DNA of 64,000 nucleotides from Burkholderia sp. Leaf177 (GCF_001424345.1 NZ_LMPF01000001.1:699751-763750); one strand, 5' to 3'. Shown: positions 1 to 8,958, counted from the stretch's first letter. Made by a program: numbers and translations. The notes: generated by a model not told the origin, from the letters alone.

Positions 1-1
1 T

Positions 2-523
2 GCGCGGGCACACTATCGTTCGCCGCTCAATTACAGCGACGTTCATATAGACGACGCACGTGGGGCGCTCACGCGCCTTTACACCGCGTTGAAAGATGTA
101 AGCCCGGATACGAACCCGCTCGACTGGAACGAAGCGCACGCGTTACGTTTCCAGGCAGCCATGAACGACGACTTCAATACGCCCGTCGCCGTTGCCGTGC
201 TGTTCGAACTGGCGAGCGAAGTGAATCGCTCGCAGGACGCGGTGCTCGCGCGGCAGTTGAAGTCGCTTGGCGGCGTGCTGGGTTTGTTGCAGCGCGAGCC
301 GCGCGCGTTCCTGCAGGACGCGCCGGGCAGTAACAGGAATATTGGCGAAGAGGGCGCTTCCGGCCTCACGCCACTTGATATCGAAACGAAGATCGCTGCT
401 CGCGTTGCTGCGAAACAAGCGAAGAACTATGCCGAAGCAGACCGGATTCGCGCTGAGTTGCTCGAAGCCGGAATTGCACTTGAAGACAAACCGGGTGGGT
501 CGACCGAATGGCGTCGCAGCTGA
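2..523 (+). CDS. cysS: Cysteinyl-tRNA synthetase, C-terminal part (5' truncated by window)
   Basis: This is the 3' end of the class I enzyme that charges tRNA-Cys in the cytoplasm. The open frame runs in from the window edge with residues [12 protein letters not shown], a conserved stretch of CysRS. The helical anticodon-binding (DALR) region follows (ALTRLYTAL, then [19 protein letters not shown]). The tail [13 protein letters not shown]...[16 protein letters not shown] is the usual CysRS ending. The catalytic Rossmann domain with HIGH and KMSKS lies outside the window, so the true start cannot be given. A DNA glycosylase gene follows 41 bases after the stop on the same strand. Confidence 0.93.
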   Translation, partial: ARAHYRSPLNYSDVHIDDARGALTRLYTALKDVSPDTNPLDWNEAHALRFQAAMNDDFNTPVAVAVLFELASEVNRSQDAVLARQLKSLGGVLGLLQREPRAFLQDAPGSNRNIGEEGASGLTPLDIETKIAARVAAKQAKNYAEADRIRAELLEAGIALEDKPGGSTEWRRS

Positions 524-564
524 ACGTCCTTCGCATTTTCTGATCGACTCACCAGGTAGGAGGC

Positions 565-1692
565 ATGATGGCAACGGCCAGAAAGACGCCGGCTAAACGA
601 GCCGCGTCCGGAAGTAAAGCCGCGACCGATACGACGGTTACGCGGCGTGCAAATGTGAAAGCATCGACAGCGGCGTCCAAGCCATTGGCGAAGAGGCTCA
701 ATGGCGCGGCCGACGGCGCTTCGGGCAAGACGGCATCGGCTAAGCGGTTGGTCAACGGGGCAACGTTTGACGATGCGCCAGCTGCGAACGGCGCGACGCG
801 CGCACGCAAGACGGTGCGTGCGGGTGCTGCGAAAGCGTCGCTGAAGAAAGCGAACGGCGAAGCCGCGAAACTGCTCGACGTGAAAACCACTGAAGCCGAT
901 GTCGCCGACGGAGCCGCGCAAGCGCTCGTACGCGACCCGCAGGCCGAAGGCGAAATCGTTCGAAAATCACGCGCGATAACGCCGGAAAAAGCGGTCCCCG
1001 TGAAAGCGGTCGCCGTGAAGACGGTCCCCGTGAAGACTGTTTCCGTACAGACGCCAGGACTATCGCCCGAAGCCGCGCGCCCTGAATACTGGGACAAGGC
1101 CTGCGCGGATCTCGTCAAGCGCGACCGGATCCTGAAGAAGCTGATTCCGAAGTTCGGTCCCGTGCATCTCGTGAATCGTGACGATCCGTTCACCACGCTT
1201 GCGCGTTCCGTCGTCGGTCAGCAGATTTCGGTGGCATCCGCGCAAGCTATCTGGAAGCGCGTGGAAGGCGCGTGCCCGACGCTCGCGCCGCAGCAGTTCA
1301 TCAAGGTCGGACCAGCAAAGCTGCAGTCGTGCGGGTTATCGAAGAGAAAGTCCGAATACATTCTCGATGTCGCGCAGCATTTCGTCTCGGGTGCATTGCA
1401 CGTGGACAGCTGGACGTCGATGGAAGACGAAGCCGTGATCGCCGAATTGACGCAGATCCGCGGCATCGGCCGGTGGACGGCGGAAATGTTCCTGATCTTC
1501 AATCTGTCGCGCCCGGACGTCCTGCCGCTCGACGACCTTGGCCTGATCCAGGCCATCAGCGTCAATTATTTCAGCGGCGAACCTGTCACACGCAGCGAAG
1601 CACGCGAAGTCGCGGCCAACTGGGAGCCATGGCGAACGGTCGCCACCTGGTACATGTGGCGCAGCCTTTATCCGGTTCCCGCCGATCACTAA
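565..1692 (+). CDS. AlkA-type DNA-3-methyladenine glycosylase with long basic N-terminal tail
   Basis: The HhH-GPD glycosylase fold occupies residues about 180-375 and would excise alkylated bases in base-excision repair. The helix-hairpin-helix is LTQIRGIGRWTA (295-306), and the catalytic aspartate is expected at D324 in LPLDDLGL. Residues 1-170 are unlike a normal AlkA. They are rich in Ala, Lys, Arg, Thr and Gly, contain VPVK/VAVK/VPVK/VSVQ repeats near 144-162, and resemble a histone H1-like disordered tail. An AGGAGG lies at 558-563. It is only 1 base before the ATG at 565 but 4 before the ATG at 568, so 568 may be the real start. The gene sits between cysS and accA. Confidence 0.88.
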   Translation: MMATARKTPAKRAASGSKAATDTTVTRRANVKASTAASKPLAKRLNGAADGASGKTASAKRLVNGATFDDAPAANGATRARKTVRAGAAKASLKKANGEAAKLLDVKTTEADVADGAAQALVRDPQAEGEIVRKSRAITPEKAVPVKAVAVKTVPVKTVSVQTPGLSPEAARPEYWDKACADLVKRDRILKKLIPKFGPVHLVNRDDPFTTLARSVVGQQISVASAQAIWKRVEGACPTLAPQQFIKVGPAKLQSCGLSKRKSEYILDVAQHFVSGALHVDSWTSMEDEAVIAELTQIRGIGRWTAEMFLIFNLSRPDVLPLDDLGLIQAISVNYFSGEPVTRSEAREVAANWEPWRTVATWYMWRSLYPVPADH

Positions 1693-1708
1693 AAGCGTAT
1701 GATCGGAG

Positions 1709-1751
1709 TCGGGTAACTATCAATAACGTATAATCGATAGTTTCGACCCGA
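1709..1751. repeat. Imperfect inverted repeat upstream of accA
   Basis: The arms are TCGGGT-AACTATC (1709-1721) and GATAGTT-TCG-ACCCGA (1736-1751), with a 14-base loop and a 3-base bulge on the right arm. A perfect TATAAT lies in the loop at 1729-1734, but no good -35 stands 17 bases before it. It could be a glycosylase terminator, an accA leader hairpin or an operator. The pairing is seen directly; the role is inference. Confidence 0.4.
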
Positions 1752-1811
1752 AATTTAGTGAGGCCGGCGCGGTTAGAATACGCGCTGCCCGATGCTTTAG
1801 GATTCGAACAT

Positions 1812-2783
1812 ATGAAGACCACTTTTCTGGATTTCGAACAGCCGATCGCTGAACTCGAAGCGAAGATCGAAGAATTGCGCTTTGTTCAGGACGATTCCGC
1901 TGTCGATATTTCGGAAGAAATCGAGCGGCTTTCGAAGAAGAGCCAACAGCTCACGAAAGACTTGTACGCCAACCTGACCCCGTGGCAGGTTTCGCAGATC
2001 GCGCGTCATCCGCAGCGTCCGTACACGCTCGACTATGTGAACGAACTTTTTACCGACTTCCACGAACTGCACGGCGACCGCTCATACGCTGACGACCTCG
2101 CCATTGTTGGCGGCCTCGCGCGTTTCAACGGTCAGGCTTGCATGGTGATCGGCCAGCAAAAGGGACGTGACACGAAGGAACGCGCGGCGCGCAATTTCGG
2201 CATGCCGCGTCCGGAGGGGTATCGAAAGGCCGAGCGCCTGATGCGTCTCGCGGAAAAATTCGGTTTGCCGATTTTCACGTTCATCGATACACCCGGTGCG
2301 TATCCCGGCATTGGCGCCGAAGAGCGCGGCCAGTCGGAAGCGATCGGCCGCAACCTGTATGTGATGGCCGAGTTGAAGACACCGATCATTGCGACCATCA
2401 TTGGCGAAGGCGGCTCCGGCGGTGCGCTCGCCATCGCGGTTGCGGACAGCGTGCTGATGCTGCAATTTTCCACGTACTCGGTCATTTCTCCGGAAGGCTG
2501 TGCGTCCATTTTGTGGAAGAGCGCGGCGAAGGCGCCGGAAGCTGCCGAGGCGCTCGGTTTGACCGCGCATCGGCTGAAGGCGCTTGGGTTGATCGACAAG
2601 ATCGTGAACGAACCGCTCGGCGGCGCGCATCGTGATCCAAAGGGCATGGCTGCATTGTTGCGCCGCGCGCTGTCCGACACGCTGCGTCAGTTCCACGGCA
2701 TGAACGCACTCGACGTCCGTGCCCGTCGTTTCGACAAGCTGATGGCGTACGGCAAGTTCAAGGAAAACATGCCGGGAGCGTGA
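1812..2783 (+). CDS. accA: Acetyl-CoA carboxylase carboxyltransferase subunit alpha
   Basis: AccA pairs with AccD to form the carboxyltransferase that moves CO2 from biotin on AccB to acetyl-CoA, giving malonyl-CoA for fatty acid synthesis. The protein has 323 residues, the normal length, and begins [19 protein letters not shown]. The crotonase-type core includes [18 protein letters not shown] and [16 protein letters not shown], whose glycine-rich loop forms the oxyanion and CoA site. The frame is open upstream to a GTG at 1758, but homology places the start at the ATG at 1812. tilS follows 40 bases downstream, so co-transcription is likely. Confidence 0.97.
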   Translation: MKTTFLDFEQPIAELEAKIEELRFVQDDSAVDISEEIERLSKKSQQLTKDLYANLTPWQVSQIARHPQRPYTLDYVNELFTDFHELHGDRSYADDLAIVGGLARFNGQACMVIGQQKGRDTKERAARNFGMPRPEGYRKAERLMRLAEKFGLPIFTFIDTPGAYPGIGAEERGQSEAIGRNLYVMAELKTPIIATIIGEGGSGGALAIAVADSVLMLQFSTYSVISPEGCASILWKSAAKAPEAAEALGLTAHRLKALGLIDKIVNEPLGGAHRDPKGMAALLRRALSDTLRQFHGMNALDVRARRFDKLMAYGKFKENMPGA

Positions 2784-2823
2784 GCGTGCACGCTTCGCTC
2801 ACCTTCTGCGGATAAGCGATCCC

Positions 2824-4266
2824 GTGACTTCCGACACTGAAACTTCCGCCAGCCGTCTTGTAACGGATGCAGTTCGCGCGGCGCTAGCCAATGTGTCGGC
2901 GTCCGCTAATAATCCCATCGCCGTCGCGTTCAGCGGCGGTCTCGATTCCACCACGCTTCTCGATGCCGCCGTGCGTTGCGCGGGGCAATCGCACATCGTG
3001 GCGTTGCACATTCATCACGGGCTGAGTCCAAATGCCGACGCCTGGGCCGCGCATTGCCACGCGTTCGCCCGTGCATTGGGCGTGCGGTTTGCATCGCGTC
3101 AGGTCGATGTGGTGCGAGAAGGGGGCGAAAGTCTCGAAGCGGCGGCGCGCGATGCGCGTTACAGGGCGCTCGATGCCTTATGCGCCGAGCATGGCGCCAC
3201 GACGTTGTGGCTCGCGCATCACGCCGACGATCAGGCGGAAACCGTATTGCTGCAATTGCTGCGCGGCGCGGGCGTGGCCGGCCTTGCGGCAATGGCGCCG
3301 CAACGCGCCGACGGACTGTCCGTGCCGCGTGTGCGTCCGTTGCTGAACTTGCTGAGAGCGCAGCTCGAGCACTACGCGCATGAACGCGACCTGCGCTGGA
3401 TTGACGACGAATCCAATGCCGATACACGTTACGCCCGCAACGCGTTGCGTCACGATGTCCTGCCGGCGCTCGCCGTGCATTTTCCCGGCTTTCGCGATGC
3501 GCTTGCGCGCACGGCATCGCACGCGGCATCGGCGCAACGGCTGCTGGATGATCTTGCGCGCATCGATTTGCAATCGGCTGCCCGCGCTGACGACGACAAC
3601 GCGTTGAGTTTGCCGGCGTTGCTCGCTCTCGACGACGAACGCGCGATCAATCTGCTGCGTTACTGGATGCGCGCGTTTGGGTTGCAGGCGGCGTCGGCTG
3701 CTCGGATTGGTGAGATCCTGCGCCAAGTTCGCGATGCTGCAGCCTCCCGCGACGGCCATGCATTGCGCATCGATCATGCTGGGCATTGCTTGCGGGTGTA
3801 TCGCGATTCCATTTTCTGGGAAACGGGCGAAAGCGCCGACCCTGCGGATCTCGACAATGGCGCTGCTTCGCCACGTGCGGCCAGCAGGCTGAACTGGGAC
3901 GGCGAAAGCGTCTGGCGTCTGCCGCAATGGCGCGGGAGTTTCGTGTTCGCGCCGGTGGCCGAGGACGATCCCGACTTGGCCAGCTCCGTGTCCGAGGCTT
4001 TGCTGCGTTCCGAGCCGCTCGTTGCGCGTTCGCGTGCGGGCGGCGAGCGCGTGCGGGTTTCGGCGGATGGACCAAGCCGCACGCTCAAAAATCTGTTCCA
4101 GGAGCAGGGCGTGCCGGGATGGAAACGCGACGTGCCGCTGCTTTTTTCCGGCGATACCCTGTTGTTCGTGCCGCTGATCGGGATCAACCGGGCGTGCGAG
4201 CAACTAGGCGATAAAAGCGGTCACCGGCGGCGTATCGTGTGGCAGCCGGATCTGTTGATTGCATGA
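2824..4266 (+). CDS. tilS: tRNA(Ile)-lysidine synthetase
   Basis: TilS uses ATP to attach lysine to C34 of tRNA-Ile(CAU), so that it reads AUA and is charged with isoleucine. The N-terminal PP-loop ATPase motif is SGGLDS at residues 37-42. The middle carries the substrate-binding domain. The C-terminal TilS_C domain is seen in GGERVRVS...RTLKNLFQEQGVPGW and LFVPLIGINRA. The length (480) fits the betaproteobacterial family. The start is GTG. It follows accA closely, as in other Burkholderiaceae. Confidence 0.95.
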   Translation: MTSDTETSASRLVTDAVRAALANVSASANNPIAVAFSGGLDSTTLLDAAVRCAGQSHIVALHIHHGLSPNADAWAAHCHAFARALGVRFASRQVDVVREGGESLEAAARDARYRALDALCAEHGATTLWLAHHADDQAETVLLQLLRGAGVAGLAAMAPQRADGLSVPRVRPLLNLLRAQLEHYAHERDLRWIDDESNADTRYARNALRHDVLPALAVHFPGFRDALARTASHAASAQRLLDDLARIDLQSAARADDDNALSLPALLALDDERAINLLRYWMRAFGLQAASAARIGEILRQVRDAAASRDGHALRIDHAGHCLRVYRDSIFWETGESADPADLDNGAASPRAASRLNWDGESVWRLPQWRGSFVFAPVAEDDPDLASSVSEALLRSEPLVARSRAGGERVRVSADGPSRTLKNLFQEQGVPGWKRDVPLLFSGDTLLFVPLIGINRACEQLGDKSGHRRRIVWQPDLLIA

Positions 4267-4656
4267 TTGGGTTTGAAGTCGAAAAGCAAAAACAGATCGG
4301 TAAAAAGTTTGCCTTTTTGCACGCTGAAAGAGCGCCAATCCATGTCGCTTTGCCCGTTCCAGCTTGTGTTTTAGGCTTTGATCGGGTACGTTTACCGGTT
4401 TCCCGCAACGCCTTTCAAGCAGCTTTTCCGTCCAGAAGACGCGTTTTTGGCCGCTGGAATCGCATTTTGCGCGTGAGCGAACCTTGCGCGCGCGGCAATC
4501 GCGTTTCGTCGTCACGCTTAAGTCGTCGATCGCACTTTTCAGGTCCCGCCCGGCTTTATTTCCAGGGGCGGCATCTGTTGCAATACGTGAACCACGTGCG
4601 GTACGCGGCGCATTACACGGCGCGCAGCGCGGCTTTTCCTCCAGCTTAAAACGACA
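4267..4656. other. 390-base gap before lysC, no gene seen
   Basis: No coding region is convincing here. The short plus-strand frame through it has no family resemblance. I looked for a lysine riboswitch-like leader before lysC and saw no recognisable core. A weak A-rich/T-rich pairing near 4286-4320 might end tilS transcription, but it is not a clean terminator. Confidence 0.4.
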
Positions 4657-5907
4657 ATGGCACTCATCGTACATAAATACGGCGGCACTTCGATGGGCTC
4701 GGTCGAGCGCATCAAGAACGTCGCCAGGCGCGTCGCCAAATGGCATAAGGCAGGCCACAAAATGGTCGTCGTCCCGTCGGCCATGTCCGGCGAAACGAAC
4801 CGCCTGCTCGGCCTCGCGCGTGAAATCACCCCTGACCCCGACCCGCGCGAACTCGACATGATCGCCTCCACCGGCGAGCAGGTTAGCGTCGGCCTTCTGG
4901 CTATCGCCTTGCAAGCCGAAGGGCTCGAAGCGGTCAGCTATGCGGGCTGGCAAGTCCCGATCAAGACCGATAGCGCGTTCACGAAAGCACGCATTAGCGA
5001 CATCGACGGCACCCGGGTGCTCGCCGATCTCGACGCCGGCAAAGTCGTCGTGATCACGGGTTTTCAGGGCGTCGATCCGGAAGGCCATATCGCAACGCTG
5101 GGACGCGGCGGCTCGGATACGTCGGCGGTGGCGATCGCGGCCGCATTGAAAGCCGATGAATGCCTGATCTATACGGATGTCGACGGCGTGTACACAACCG
5201 ACCCGCGCGTGGTGGAAGAAGCGCGCCGGCTGGATCGTGTGACGTTCGAGGAAATGCTTGAAATGGCGAGCCTCGGATCGAAGGTGCTGCAGATCCGTTC
5301 GGTGGAATTTGCAGGTAAATATCAGGTGAAGACGCGTGTGTTGTCGAGCCTGACAGACCCTTTGATTCCGCTTGAAATTGAAATGTGCTCGGGCACCCTG
5401 ATTACTTTTGAAGAAGACGAGACCATGGAAAAAGCTGTTATCTCGGGTATCGCGTTCCAGCGCGACGAAGCACGTATTGCCGTGATGGGCGTGCCCGACA
5501 AGCCGGGTATCGCGTATCAGATTCTCGGGCCGGTGGCGGATGCGAACATCGACATCGACATGATCATCCAGAACACGAGCGTGGACGGCAAGACCGACTT
5601 CACGTTCACGGTCGGTCGCGGCGATTACGCGCGCGCCATGGATATCCTGACGAATCAGGTCAAGGAACACGTGAAGGCCGAGCAGGTTCGTGGCGATCCC
5701 AAGGTCTCAAAGGTGTCGGTTGTTGGCGTAGGTATGCGTTCGCACGTAGGCATTGCCAGCACGATGTTCCGTACGCTGGCAGAAGAAGGCATCAATATCC
5801 AGATGATCTCGACGTCAGAAATCAAGATTTCGGTGCTTATCGACGAAAAATACACCGAGCTTGCGGTGCGCGCGTTGCACAAGGTGTTTGAACTCGATCG
5901 CGCGTGA
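4657..5907 (+). CDS. lysC: Aspartate kinase
   Basis: LysC phosphorylates aspartate, the first step to lysine/DAP, threonine and methionine. The 416-residue protein starts MALIVHKYGGTSMGS, the KFGGTS-type substrate loop (residues 7-15), and has the kinase core LGRGGSDTSAVAIAAAL. Two C-terminal ACT domains (from about residue 265, including MGVPDKPGIAYQ and VGVGMRSHVGIAS) are the usual site of feedback by lysine or threonine. An in-frame ATG at 5425 (codon 257) could start a separate ACT-only beta subunit, as in some other bacteria; this is not proven here. tRNA-Ser follows with its own promoter. Confidence 0.96.
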   Translation: MALIVHKYGGTSMGSVERIKNVARRVAKWHKAGHKMVVVPSAMSGETNRLLGLAREITPDPDPRELDMIASTGEQVSVGLLAIALQAEGLEAVSYAGWQVPIKTDSAFTKARISDIDGTRVLADLDAGKVVVITGFQGVDPEGHIATLGRGGSDTSAVAIAAALKADECLIYTDVDGVYTTDPRVVEEARRLDRVTFEEMLEMASLGSKVLQIRSVEFAGKYQVKTRVLSSLTDPLIPLEIEMCSGTLITFEEDETMEKAVISGIAFQRDEARIAVMGVPDKPGIAYQILGPVADANIDIDMIIQNTSVDGKTDFTFTVGRGDYARAMDILTNQVKEHVKAEQVRGDPKVSKVSVVGVGMRSHVGIASTMFRTLAEEGINIQMISTSEIKISVLIDEKYTELAVRALHKVFELDRA

Positions 5908-6022
5908 ACCTGCCTGTTGGCGGTTGAACGGCGGGTTAAAGCGGGGTGTTTGTCGGCGTTGCAAGGCTTGATCTGTTGCCTGTCACTGCGCCCTCAGATA
6001 CGAAAAATTTTGTCTCATGAAA

Positions 6023-6051
6023 TTGACCCGCAGCGGCTAACCCGCTATCAT
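6023..6051 (+). promoter_or_regulatory. Sigma-70 promoter for tRNA-Ser
   Basis: TTGACC (6023-6028), a spacer of exactly 17 bases, then TATCAT (6046-6051). Transcription would start near 6058, about 35 bases before the mature tRNA. Confidence 0.75.
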
Positions 6052-6092
6052 CTTGGCTTCGTCGCGCTGACTCCCGCGCGGCAGAAAGTGCA

Positions 6093-6186
6093 GGAGACGT
6101 GGCCGAGAGGTTGAAGGTACTCCCCTGCTAAGGGAGCATCTGGGCTAAAACCTGGATCGAGGGTTCGAATCCCTCCGTCTCCGCCA
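6093..6186 (+). tRNA. tRNA-Ser(GCU)
   Basis: A complete class II tRNA with long variable arm. The acceptor GGAGACG pairs with CGTCTCC, followed by discriminator G and encoded CCA (6184-6186). The anticodon loop CTGCTAA gives GCU, reading AGC and AGU codons. The T arm contains GGTTCGAATC. Confidence 0.97.
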
Positions 6187-6196
6187 GAAGATGGTC

Positions 6197-6236
6197 AAAA
6201 ACCCCGTAGATCTAACGATCTACGGGGTTTTGTTTT
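6197..6236 (+). terminator. Rho-independent terminator after tRNA-Ser
   Basis: ACCCCGTAGATC (6201-6212) pairs perfectly with GATCTACGGGGT (6217-6228) around a TAAC loop. The stem is flanked by A's upstream and T's downstream. Confidence 0.92.
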
Positions 6237-6286
6237 TGATGCGCCGGTTTTGTGCTTCGTGTGCCGTCAGGTTCTTAACGGTGAGC

Positions 6287-7111
6287 TTATCGCCCGTGCG
6301 AGGCTTGCCTTAACGTTTCAACGCCTGCGGCCGTCGCTTCATCGGCGGCGAAGAATATTTCGATGGCCAGCTCGGACAACGTCACATCGACCGGTGTGCC
6401 AAACACGAGCGTCGTCGAGATAAACGACAAACGTCCAGCCGTGGTGTTCAGCACGAAAGGAATGGCGAAAGAGCCTTCGTTTGTCTGATCGTCGTTTGAA
6501 GCACCCGGATAGCTTGCCAACTCATCGCGTAACGCCATGAGTTGCGCGTCACCACTTGCACGTATCTGCCCATCGAGCCTTTCGAGCAAATGCTTTCGCC
6601 ATTGCCCGAGATTCACGATCTTCGACGCCAGGCCGCGTGGATGCAGACTCAAGCGAAGCACGTTGACAGGCTGTTCGAGCAACGCGGGATACGGACCGGC
6701 ATCGGCGATAAGCGACGCAACAGCAGCGTTCGCCGATACCAGATTCCAGTGCCGATCGATCGCAAGCGCCGGGTAGGGCTCGTGGCTCTTCAATACTTGC
6801 TCGATGGCGAGCCTTGCGGGCGCCATCGACTGATCGTCCAGCGGGCGCTGCTGGTAGACCGGCGCGTAACCGGCGGCGGCGAGCAATTGATTGCGTTCAC
6901 GTAATGGAATCTGAAGGTATTCGGCCAGACGCAGCACCATTGCGCGGCTCGGCGCGGCGCGCCCGGTCTCGATGAAACTCAGGTGCCGGCTCGAAATTTC
7001 CGCTTCATTGGCTAACAAAAGCTGACTCATGCGCCGCCGTTCGCGCCAATGCCTGATCAGCGCGCCAATGGATACGGTCGTAGATATGTTCGTCGAGGTC
7101 ACGATGTTCAT
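6287..7111 (-). CDS. XRE-type regulator with MmyB-like ligand domain
   Basis: A 274-residue transcription factor. Residues about 12-72 form an HTH_XRE domain (IGALIRHWRERRRMSQLLLA...SSRHLSFIETGRAAPS). The rest matches the MmyB/MltR-like ligand-binding domain that follows such HTHs (YPALAIDRHWNLVSANAA; NVLRLSLHPRGLASKIVNL). In that family the domain is thought to bind fatty acids or other small molecules; the ligand here is unknown. An AAGGTAGGA stands upstream of the ATG. It is divergent from the SnoaL-like gene at 7254, which is the most likely target. Confidence 0.88.
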   Translation of the reverse strand: MNIVTSTNISTTVSIGALIRHWRERRRMSQLLLANEAEISSRHLSFIETGRAAPSRAMVLRLAEYLQIPLRERNQLLAAAGYAPVYQQRPLDDQSMAPARLAIEQVLKSHEPYPALAIDRHWNLVSANAAVASLIADAGPYPALLEQPVNVLRLSLHPRGLASKIVNLGQWRKHLLERLDGQIRASGDAQLMALRDELASYPGASNDDQTNEGSFAIPFVLNTTAGRLSFISTTLVFGTPVDVTLSELAIEIFFAADEATAAGVETLRQASHGR

Positions 7112-7253
7112 GTTCCTACCTTAGCCGAGCGCCGCGCACGCGGCCATTACCTCTAGCGTAATCGACGCGCTGCACGCCGCTGTCGATGATGGCTTCCAGG
7201 CCGCGCCAATCGGGTCCGGCCACAAGTCGAGTACGTCGGAAAAGGAGAGCATC

Positions 7254-7979
7254 ATGACCGAGCATGAAATGTTGGTGGACCGTTATATCGATGCCTGGAA
7301 CGAGACGAACATGTCGCGCCGCGAGACGCTGGCCGAGCAGGTACTGCTTGCAAACGGCCGCTATGTCGACCCGATGATGAACAGCACCGGGCCCCAGGGC
7401 TTCGCCGACATGATCGGCGAATTTCAGTCGGCCATGCCGGGTTTGAGCTTCGAGCGCGTTGGCAAAATCGATGCAACCGGCAAGACGGTGCGCTTCAGTT
7501 GGCGTTTGATCGATGCAACCGGCCGGCAATTTGCGAGCGGAACGGATATTGGCGATTTCTGCGTCGATGGTCGCTTCGCCAGCATCACGGGGTTTATCGA
7601 TAGCGCTATAACGAATCCCGACTGGAGCGTCGAAAAATACGCGGCGTTCTGGGCCGCGCCGGACTTTAGCAAGCCGTCGGACGAACTGGCCGCTGGTATC
7701 GAGGGATATTGGCCGGGGCTCGATGCGCCGCTCAGCGGTATTGAAGCGTATGTCCGTCCGCTGCATGAACTGGTGCGCCGCGTCCCCGATTTCAGGCTTG
7801 AAGTCGCTGATCACGCAAGCCGTGGCGACACGGTTTTTATTCGATGGGTTGCCACAGGCACGCACGGCGGCGAGCCGCTGCGTTTCGAAGGCGTGGATTG
7901 CGTTCGGCACAAGGATGGTCAGGTCTATGAAAATCGTATTTTCTGCGACCATCCGCTGGTGCTTTCTCTGAATCGCTAG
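7254..7979 (+). CDS. Double SnoaL-like / NTF2-fold protein
   Basis: The 241 residues look like two NTF2/SnoaL-type cone folds in tandem. Each half opens with a helical pattern around W/Y residues (MLVDRYIDAWNETN; then EGYWPGLDAPLSGIEAYVRP) and ends in a beta-rich segment (VRFSWRLIDATGRQFASGTDI; VFIRWVATGTHGGEPLRFEG). Proteins of this fold act as cyclases, isomerases, dehydratases or ligand binders, so the reaction cannot be named. An AAGGAGA ribosome site lies 7 bases before the ATG. It is divergent from the MmyB-type regulator, suggesting a small regulated unit. Confidence 0.8.
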   Translation: MTEHEMLVDRYIDAWNETNMSRRETLAEQVLLANGRYVDPMMNSTGPQGFADMIGEFQSAMPGLSFERVGKIDATGKTVRFSWRLIDATGRQFASGTDIGDFCVDGRFASITGFIDSAITNPDWSVEKYAAFWAAPDFSKPSDELAAGIEGYWPGLDAPLSGIEAYVRPLHELVRRVPDFRLEVADHASRGDTVFIRWVATGTHGGEPLRFEGVDCVRHKDGQVYENRIFCDHPLVLSLNR

Positions 7980-8006
7980 GTTGGAAAACCGGTTGCTGAT
8001 GACTTG

Positions 8007-8375
8007 CTAGTCGTCCAGAACGTCATCTTGATCCGCGTCGGTTTCGGTCTGGCCTCGTACCGTGCGTCGCTTTTGCTGCACGTGATACGCGGTCAACACG
8101 GCATGAACGACCATGTCCAGCGCTGGCTTCGCGTTGCCTTGCTTGTCGGTCCAGACCTTCGGTGTGAGGGCGCCGGCAAGCGAGACGCTGTCGCCGTCAT
8201 CGAGCGCTTGCAGCGCTTCCTTGGCGATATCGTCGAAAGCAATCACATTGATGAAGAGACTCTCGCCGTCGCCCGCTGCGGCGCGAACCCGGCACGTGAC
8301 GAAGTGAGTGCCATGCTGGCCGGTACGTACTTGAGCCGTACCATAAAGCCGTCCGGAAACGAGACCGTCGATCAT
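8007..8375 (-). CDS. Short single-stranded DNA-binding (OB-fold) protein
   Basis: A 122-residue SSB-family protein: MIDGLVSGRLYGTAQVRTG, then FVTCRVRAAAGDGESLFINVIAFDD and GDSVSLAGALTPKVWTDKQG, the usual SSB strand order with aromatic base-stacking positions. The tail is acidic (DADQDDVLDD) but lacks the terminal DDIPF-like tip by which standard SSB recruits partner proteins. It is shorter than the housekeeping SSB, which must lie elsewhere, so this is probably an accessory paralog. No replication or phage gene is adjacent. Confidence 0.82.
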   Translation of the reverse strand: MIDGLVSGRLYGTAQVRTGQHGTHFVTCRVRAAAGDGESLFINVIAFDDIAKEALQALDDGDSVSLAGALTPKVWTDKQGNAKPALDMVVHAVLTAYHVQQKRRTVRGQTETDADQDDVLDD

Positions 8376-8592
8376 CGGATTTTTCCTTCGAAATCGCGGA
8401 TTGTCTCATCGGAAGCGCGAGTCCGCGTGAAGCCTCGCTGAACATGACCATCCTGGTCCGCAGATCGGTGCCAGAAATCTTATGTCACATCTGGTCGTCG
8501 GTCGTAATTCGGGGTTACCGCCTTGAAACAATCCCGGCGACTTGTTCGGCTAAGATTTATCTCAACGAAACCGATAAACGTTGAGGCTTCAA

Positions 8593-8928
8593 ATGAACAA
8601 CAAATTAAAGACATCGATTTTTGCAGGAGCAGTAGCGGTCGGGGTGTTGGGACTATCTGGCGCGGCAATGGCGCAAGTTCGGCTGGGGATCAATATCGGC
8701 GTTCCCGCTCCCGCGCCAGTGTATGTTGCCCCGCAACCCGTTTATGCACCGCCTCCGCCGCCGGTTGTTTATGCGCCGCCCCCGCCGCCGGTGTATGCAC
8801 AACCTGCCATCGTGATTGGCTGGCATGGCGATCGATACTATGACGGCCGCCGTTATTGGGCTCGCGATGACTGGTATCGCCACCATGGCGGCGGTCCGCG
8901 ATATGGCGATCATCGCGGCTGGCATTGA
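8593..8928 (+). CDS. Secreted Pro/Tyr-rich protein with YDGRRYWARDDWYR motif (paralog 1)
   Basis: A 111-residue protein with a clear Sec signal peptide (MNNKLKTSIFAGAVAVGVLGLSG, cleavage near AMA-Q). A proline-rich stretch follows (VYAPPPPPVVYAPPPPPVYA), then a compact aromatic segment WHGDRYYDGRRYWARDDWYR ending in Gly/His. The frame is open to a TTG at 8581, but the ATG at 8593 begins the signal peptide. It is probably periplasmic or cell-surface. The function is not known. It is a close relative of the gene at 9157, consistent with tandem duplication. Confidence 0.82.
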   Translation: MNNKLKTSIFAGAVAVGVLGLSGAAMAQVRLGINIGVPAPAPVYVAPQPVYAPPPPPVVYAPPPPPVYAQPAIVIGWHGDRYYDGRRYWARDDWYRHHGGGPRYGDHRGWH

Positions 8929-8958
8929 GCGGTTGCCGCTCTTAGCGCTGCAAAGCAC

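Noticed and set aside
4267..4656. Possible lysine riboswitch before lysC
   Set aside because: No recognisable conserved core or matching helices were found by eye. A covariance-model scan would settle it.
4204..5670. Minus-strand open frame of about 488 codons opposite lysC
   Set aside because: It is antisense to a complete aspartate kinase and has no recognisable domain.
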